Source: Candidatus Dadabacteria bacterium (lineage in GTDB: Bacteria > Desulfobacterota_D > UBA1144 > Nemesobacterales > Nemesobacteraceae). From it: DNA of 64,000 bases. The notes under the pieces were generated by a model, which saw nothing but the letters and a program-made list of their open reading frames with translations, did not search any database and was not told the DNA's origin. Below are positions 59,641-64,000 of the stretch, one piece after another. The DNA is taken from contig JAJDTG010000020.1 of the NCBI GenBank assembly GCA_022827275.1, positions 124,001 to 188,000 on the forward strand, in the 5' to 3' direction. Made by a program: the position numbers and the translations under genes. Every line of letters begins with the position of its first letter. Within the stretch, counting starts at the first letter, position 1.

Positions 59641-61061
59641 CAGTTCTTTATCTCCGGGAACCGTATTTCCTCGCACGGCCGCACATCAAGAGTCCTGCCC
59701 CTGTATATGCCGTCGAAGGTAAAGGCGTAGAACTCCCTTCGCCCGAGCCTGAGGAAACTCTCGGGCGGAACCCTGCTCTCCTCTACCTCCCTCACGCTTA
59801 GCCCGCCGCCGAGGCTCATTATCGGGGAGAACCTTTTCGCGGTCCCGGCCATTCGGGAGGCGTAGGCCGCGGTGTTGGGGTCATTAACGCGGAAAACTAT
59901 CTTGGTGTTCGTGTTGTCGAGTATCTTGCCCGTGTAGGCCGGGCCGAGTTCGGCCACGAGGTCCTGTTTGCTCTGAGTCAGCATGTGAAGCCACACCCCG
60001 GCTCCGCCCGCCTTGTTGAAAAGGTCGTCTATTCCGAAGTAAAGGACATTCGACGCCTCGTCGGCGTATACCGCGAGGGGAGGGTCGATCTTCCGGTGAG
60101 AAGCCAGCACCCTGCCTACGAAGCTTTGCACCATGGAGAGAAGCACCCGCGCCATTATGTGGGCCGTTTTCCTGGTGAGAAGGGAGCCCGTCTGCACCAC
60201 CAGTATCACCCTCTTTCCCGCCTCGAGGCGCTCTATGAAACGGTTCGAGGTGTCCTTGCCGATGATTTCTCCCACCGACCCCGAGCTAAGCGACGTTATC
60301 ACGGTGCGGAGGCTCGAGGAGACCTTGGAGAAATAGTCCTGGGGAGAGGAGAGTATCTGGTCGAGATTCATGAGGACCTCCTCCGCTTCGGGATCGTCTA
60401 TTTCGGCTATCTGGGCGCGAAGGCCCTCGAGTTCCCTGTAGCCTATGTTCTCCTTTATCCTCCGGAACGTGAACTCGGGCCGCTTCCCGAGGGATCTTGA
60501 TATCAGTATGAGTCCCTGCACCACGACGAGCGTCACCTCGTAGGCTATGTTGAAGTAGAACTCCTCGCGGACCCGCACGCCCGAAACTACGTGGTTAACG
60601 ACCTCCTCGGGCATGAAGTAGTGGGAGAGAGGGTCTATCTTCACCGAGTAGCGGGGATGGACGGGGGAGAAGAAAAGAAGATCGTCCTCCCTTCCCGTTT
60701 TTCTGGCCACGGCCACTATTTTTGAGAAAATGGCGTTATCCCCCTTGGGGTCTATCCAGAGGATGCTTCGCCCCGCCCTTATGTCATGCTCTATCATGGC
60801 CTCGGCAAGGCGGGTCTTTCCGCTTCGCGTGGCGCCCATGGTGAATATGTGTCCCTCGCGGTCCGCGTCGGGAACCGTTATCGGCGCGGGGTTTGTTTCG
60901 GGGTCGCGGTCAAGTGCGACGCCCTCTCCCACGGCTATCCCCGCGGGCGGGGAAATATCTTGGATCTTCTTTGCTCGGAGTCCGATCAAGTGGTTTTTCT
61001 CCCGGGTTTTTTCTCGGTTTTTCTTGTTGGCATCTTCTTTTTTCCGGCCATTTTTTGACAT
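59640..61061 (-). CDS. traD: TraD, type IV coupling ATPase
   Basis: A 473-residue coupling protein. Walker A is TMGATRSGKTRLAEAMIE near residue 76, the linked box SILWIDPKGDNAIF near 100, and Walker B VYADEASNVLYFG near 330, followed by MLTQSKQDLVAELG. N-terminal membrane helices of larger TraD are missing; the N-terminus is basic (KKEDANKKNREK). The relaxase, which does have a membrane helix, may provide the anchor. No ribosome site precedes ATG 61061; GTATTACA stands 11 nt upstream. Confidence 0.93.
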   Translation of the reverse strand: MSKNGRKKEDANKKNREKTREKNHLIGLRAKKIQDISPPAGIAVGEGVALDRDPETNPAPITVPDADREGHIFTMGATRSGKTRLAEAMIEHDIRAGRSILWIDPKGDNAIFSKIVAVARKTGREDDLLFFSPVHPRYSVKIDPLSHYFMPEEVVNHVVSGVRVREEFYFNIAYEVTLVVVQGLILISRSLGKRPEFTFRRIKENIGYRELEGLRAQIAEIDDPEAEEVLMNLDQILSSPQDYFSKVSSSLRTVITSLSSGSVGEIIGKDTSNRFIERLEAGKRVILVVQTGSLLTRKTAHIMARVLLSMVQSFVGRVLASHRKIDPPLAVYADEASNVLYFGIDDLFNKAGGAGVWLHMLTQSKQDLVAELGPAYTGKILDNTNTKIVFRVNDPNTAAYASRMAGTAKRFSPIMSLGGGLSVREVEESRVPPESFLRLGRREFYAFTFDGIYRGRTLDVRPCEEIRFPEIKN

Positions 61062-61072
61062 TTGAAGTACAG

Positions 61073-61080
61073 TGTAATAC
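61073..61080 (-). promoter_or_regulatory. GTATTACA start motif of traD
   Basis: Minus-strand GTATTACA, 11 nt before the traD ATG, identical in sequence and distance to that of traU. It could be the -10 region of a leaderless transcript (TATTAC) or a regulator site. Confidence 0.5.
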
Positions 61081-61199
61081 GATTAGCACCGAATGTCCAT
61101 ATCTTTTTTCAGAAAATTTTCAGGGACAGGCAATCTGCCCTGCCCGCGGGTCGAGAGAAACCCGGCTTTCTTCCTCCCTATATGTAGAGGAGGGAAGTC

Positions 61200-61868
61200 A
61201 TGAGCGGGGGGAGAGGAGGGTTTGCCCCCATATCGTCTTCGCCCCACGCATCCCCGCGCAACCTTATAGACGCGATATCGGAGATACAGCAGTACCATAT
61301 AATAGAGCGCACTGGGCAGGACATACCTTCTGATTTCCTGACTGTGAGGGGGATGCTCACTTTTTTCATGGTGGGAGCTCGAAGCGGTTTCTGGGAGGGG
61401 GCGTTTCTGGGTCTGCTTCTTCCGTTTGCCTGGGGAGTGTGGGAAGAGGTCATCCCGGCTTTCGGGGGGACGGCGGATTTTTTCGGGAAATGCCTGGTCT
61501 TTCTTTTCGGTTTCGGGATAAGCCTCATGATGACGGTCATTCTCGGGGGGATGCTTTCCAGGTACTACGGGGGAAACCTTACGAGGAAGGCCATTAATTC
61601 CCTTGTGTGGGGAAGGACTCTGAGTCTCATTGCCAAGGGAGTTCTTATGTTTTTTGTATTTAACCTGCTCGTTTTTTTCCTGAGTCCGCGGAACGTGTTT
61701 TTCTTTTGCGAGGCAGCAAAGGGGTTCATCGGGGATCCGTCTTCTCTTTACTCGGGGATAATGGCGATGAAGGAGCCTCTTCGGAAAAGCGCCATGGCGC
61801 AGCTTGCAATTTCGCCCGCGCTGAGCCTTATTCCGTTTGTCACTCTTCGGTTTTTCGGGCGGGGGTGA
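61200..61868 (+). CDS. Unknown four-helix membrane protein divergent from traD
   Basis: A 222-residue integral membrane protein. After a Ser/Pro-rich start and ISEIQQYHIIERTGQDIPSD there are four hydrophobic segments, at about 62-85, 98-122, 142-162 and 195-215. GGAGGG precedes ATG 61200. It is transcribed away from the conjugation operon. I do not recognise a family. It could be a transfer-associated protein such as an entry-exclusion or TraP-like factor, which is only a guess from position. Confidence 0.75.
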   Translation: MSGGRGGFAPISSSPHASPRNLIDAISEIQQYHIIERTGQDIPSDFLTVRGMLTFFMVGARSGFWEGAFLGLLLPFAWGVWEEVIPAFGGTADFFGKCLVFLFGFGISLMMTVILGGMLSRYYGGNLTRKAINSLVWGRTLSLIAKGVLMFFVFNLLVFFLSPRNVFFFCEAAKGFIGDPSSLYSGIMAMKEPLRKSAMAQLAISPALSLIPFVTLRFFGRG

Positions 61869-62223
61869 TTATTAGGAAAGCAGAGCTTGGCCGGGACTTC
61901 TGTCGTTTGTGCGGGAGGCGGGATAATACAGGCCTTTTAGTACTGTTTAGGCCAACAAATCGGCAATATTTTTAGGTTTGTTGCGGTTATCTGTATTTGG
62001 ATTTTTCGGTCAAAAATTCTTGACACAAGCGCCTCCGTAGTTTATTGTTAAGGGCGTATGAAGAGATGGTGTAATTTTCCGTTAAGGAAAAAAACGCTTG
62101 AAATAAAGCTTGCTTTTGTAGTAAGCTTATAAAGAGTTTGATCATACTCTGCGTCCACTCTAGGGAAAGCAGGGCATGGTCTTTAAATATTTTGGATATA
62201 AATTTTACAGGAGGTAAGGAGAG
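61869..62223. other. Long leader region before the outer-membrane protein
   Basis: 355 bp without a gene. It holds TGTATTTGGA (61992-62001, also found at 40612-40621), a promoter at 62019-62047, and an AAGCTT...AAGCTT inverted repeat (about 62105-62130) that may fold in the leader. It ends in AGGAGGTAAGGAGAG, a double ribosome site. Confidence 0.55.
62019..62047 (+). promoter_or_regulatory. Promoter for the outer-membrane protein gene
   Basis: TTGACA near 62019-62024, a 17-nt spacer and TATTGT near 62042-62047. The resulting leader is about 170 nt. Confidence 0.6.
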
Positions 62224-63780
62224 ATGATTCAAGCCAGATGGCTTATAATATTTTTTGCCGTTCTCGGCATGTCGGTTCCGTCATTTGCGATAGACTGGTC
62301 GCTTGGCGGATTTCCGAGCTATTTGAGAACGAGAGCTCGTGTCATTGACAATGCCGTTGCCGGTACTGATGACATGATTAGTGTTGTTGACACGACGCTC
62401 AGGATCACCCCGCAGTTGGGCTTAAGCGACGCGGTTACCGTAAGGGCTCAGGTCGACGTGGCGAGCAACATGATATGGGGAGGGGCGACCGCTAACTTTT
62501 TCGGAGGTACCATTGGTGAGGATGACAGCGTAGTGCTGTCCGACCTCAGGCCGAGTGACCGTTTCAACGGCGCTATTCTTACAGGCGGTAAGGCGATAGA
62601 CGATGATTACGGGTTTTTCACCGTACGCATGCTTCACGCCGATATAGTTCTTCCCAACAATCTTGGTTTCGTGAGAATAGGACGCCAGCCCTTTGACTGG
62701 GGTCTTGGAATTCTCGCAAACGGCGGACATGATCCGCATTCGGATCTTGGTTTCGTGGTTGACAGGGCTCTTTGGTTAAAGTCCTTCCCGGCTGGAGCTG
62801 GAACCTTCACATTGGTTCTCGTGTCTGACATATTCAGCAACGGAAGTTCGCTGTTTGCTGAAAGCAGCGGCGTGGGTTATGACATACTTGCCGCGGCTGG
62901 TATTTACAACCAGCAGATGGGGGATGTAAACGTTACTGTTGGGGCGTACGGATTCCCGTATTTGCATCAGAACAACATATTCAGCGATACCTGTGTTGCA
63001 GGTGCCTGTCTTACTGGTTGGAATGTTGACCGCACCTCGCTCTATTCCGGTCTGCTTGTACTTAAGGCAGCCAACTGGAGCTTCACCTACGAAGTTCAGA
63101 TGTTCGGAGGTGGAGAGTTGAATGCCGGTACTTTGGAACCCATTGGCGGTACAGATTTTACGGGTGCCGACTTTGAATTTGACTACGCTTTTGACATGGC
63201 TGGCCGCCTAGAGTTCTATCCTTCGACGATGGCTCAGGTAAGCACGATAGGCCTTGAAGCCGGATGGGCGCAGGGTGATGACGGTGATACGCTTTTGACG
63301 ATTGAAGGTAACGCCCTTCCGTTCAGCCCGGCCTATAACGTAGACAACCTTCTCTTCAAGCACGTCATTCCGACTATTTACAACATAGAAGGAAGCGTCA
63401 TAAACGCTATATACGCCAGGGCGTACGCGAACGTGTCTCTTTCCGAGAACATAGGGTTCACTCCTCAGGTTCTGATTGCCTGGAATGATGAGACGAGTGC
63501 GATTTCAGCGTTTGACTCTGACTATGGAGGAGGTAACAACCTTGGGCCAGGTATTCCTAACACACCAGTTGACGATTATCTCGGTACCGAGATTGAGGGA
63601 ACACTCAGCTGGACGCTTCATCCGGGCGTAAACCTTGACTTCATAGGAAGCTTGGTACTCGCCGGAGACGGTCTTACGGACCTGCTTGAGGCTAAAGCCG
63701 GAGATGGTTCCACAGCCGAAGATACGATCTGGGGTTTCCAGTCGAGGCTGATGATTTACATCGATCAGTTCATGAAATAA
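62224..63780 (+). CDS. Outer-membrane beta-barrel protein (porin-like)
   Basis: A 518-residue exported protein. A signal peptide (1-23, ending PSFAI) precedes alternating amphipathic strands rich in Gly, Asp and aromatic residues, e.g. AVTVRAQVDVASNMIWGG, GFVRIGRQPFDWGLGILANG and WSFTYEVQMFGG. GRQPFDWGLGIL is a porin-like turn seen in several uncharacterised barrels. The last strand is GFQSRLMIYIDQFMK, so the C-terminal residue is Lys rather than Phe. It is probably a channel for small solutes; specificity is unknown. Confidence 0.75.
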   Translation: MIQARWLIIFFAVLGMSVPSFAIDWSLGGFPSYLRTRARVIDNAVAGTDDMISVVDTTLRITPQLGLSDAVTVRAQVDVASNMIWGGATANFFGGTIGEDDSVVLSDLRPSDRFNGAILTGGKAIDDDYGFFTVRMLHADIVLPNNLGFVRIGRQPFDWGLGILANGGHDPHSDLGFVVDRALWLKSFPAGAGTFTLVLVSDIFSNGSSLFAESSGVGYDILAAAGIYNQQMGDVNVTVGAYGFPYLHQNNIFSDTCVAGACLTGWNVDRTSLYSGLLVLKAANWSFTYEVQMFGGGELNAGTLEPIGGTDFTGADFEFDYAFDMAGRLEFYPSTMAQVSTIGLEAGWAQGDDGDTLLTIEGNALPFSPAYNVDNLLFKHVIPTIYNIEGSVINAIYARAYANVSLSENIGFTPQVLIAWNDETSAISAFDSDYGGGNNLGPGIPNTPVDDYLGTEIEGTLSWTLHPGVNLDFIGSLVLAGDGLTDLLEAKAGDGSTAEDTIWGFQSRLMIYIDQFMK

Positions 63781-63816
63781 GAACAAAATAAAATCAAAGC
63801 TCACAAAGCTTAAATG

Positions 63817-63853
63817 AAGCGGGCTTCCTAACAAAGGTTGCCCGCTTTTTTTT
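63817..63853 (+). terminator. Terminator after the outer-membrane protein gene
   Basis: AAGCGGGC (63817-63824) pairs with GCCCGCTT (63840-63847), followed by a run of T. Confidence 0.85.
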
Positions 63854-63936
63854 GTCTTTTTGATGGAAGGAAAGGGGATTTTTCCCCGGCCCGGAAACTA
63901 GGGTTTTTCATCGTTATTCCCAACAAACTCAAGAGA

Positions 63937-63998
63937 AAGAAAAAGCGGCGGGTGTTTCAGTAGAAACAAGGATGCGCCCGATCAGGCCCGCTTTTCTT
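63937..63998. terminator. Composite hairpin, possible convergent-gene terminator
   Basis: An outer imperfect stem, AAGAAAAAGCGG with CCGCTTTTCTT, encloses a perfect small hairpin TGTTTC-AGTA-GAAACA (63953-63968). T and A runs at both ends would allow use in either direction. The adjoining gene lies outside the window. Confidence 0.45.
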
Positions 63999-64000
63999 GT

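Noticed and set aside
61869-62060. A dif-like site for XerCD integration, as in the gonococcal island
   Set aside because: Only a loose TTATTGTTAAG stretch is present, and it overlaps a good promoter. No 28-bp two-arm dif pattern was found at either edge of the cluster.

Overview
The window is a piece of the chromosome of an uncultivated, Gram-negative, oxygen-respiring bacterium. The cell-envelope evidence is an outer-membrane beta-barrel protein, lipoproteins, murein hydrolases and an F-type conjugation apparatus. SCO1, PCu(A)C and cytochrome c suggest a terminal oxidase. CofC (F420 or a related deazaflavin cofactor), LL-diaminopimelate aminotransferase (DapL), a cellulose-synthase-like transferase and bactofilin fit a deep-branching lineage, perhaps Dadabacteria or a relative. 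That placement is a guess from gene content, not a measured one.

Layout. 1-1450: end of a prephenate-dehydrogenase-like gene, msrB, tRNA-Met(CAT), cofC. 1600-6480: a more AT-rich accessory block with an excisionase-type helix-turn-helix protein, a PHP-nuclease/SMC-like ATPase (TrlF type), a Schlafen-AlbA_2/GHKL ATPase protein and a lone HigA. 6600-11210: hisB-hisH, then on the other strand queF, an ABC permease and a lytic transglycosylase, then tRNA-Gln(CTG). 11300-14900: a Phd/PIN toxin-antitoxin pair, nitrilase, SDR and nitroreductase. 14950-19313: a cassette of two translationally coupled NTPases (one with TPRs), bracketed by a 79-bp direct repeat of the 3' end of a cytochrome c gene. 19230-32270: cytochrome c, a SelW-like protein, leuA, an RTX-repeat lipoprotein, a dead ISXO2-type transposase, mutS, a decayed toxin-antitoxin locus, groES-groEL under a CIRCE-like operator, a small-RNA candidate, SCO1/PCu(A)C, bactofilin and an M23 peptidase. 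32400-40525: a VKOR-thioredoxin fusion, a PAP2-like protein, glycosyltransferases, HigBA, dapL, a broken VapBC and a frameshifted DUF4143 ATPase.

40627-61061 is a nearly complete F-type (MPF_F) conjugation cluster on the minus strand. In transcription order it reads traD, a MobH HD-type relaxase, a tandem ribbon-helix-helix TraY-like protein, traA, L, E, K, B, V, C, trbI, an S26 peptidase (trhF-like), traW, an unknown secreted protein, traU, trbC, traN, F, H, G. Most starts overlap the preceding stop, so the cluster is probably one or a few long operons. No integrase is present. The relaxase class and gene order resemble the gonococcal genetic island and SXT/R27-type systems. The window ends with an outer-membrane beta-barrel protein.

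Three parts deserve most attention: the repeat-flanked two-NTPase cassette, the PHP-ATPase/AlbA_2 pair, and the conjugation cluster with shared start-site motifs. Six toxin-antitoxin loci, four of them orphaned or broken, show repeated gain and decay of accessory genes.
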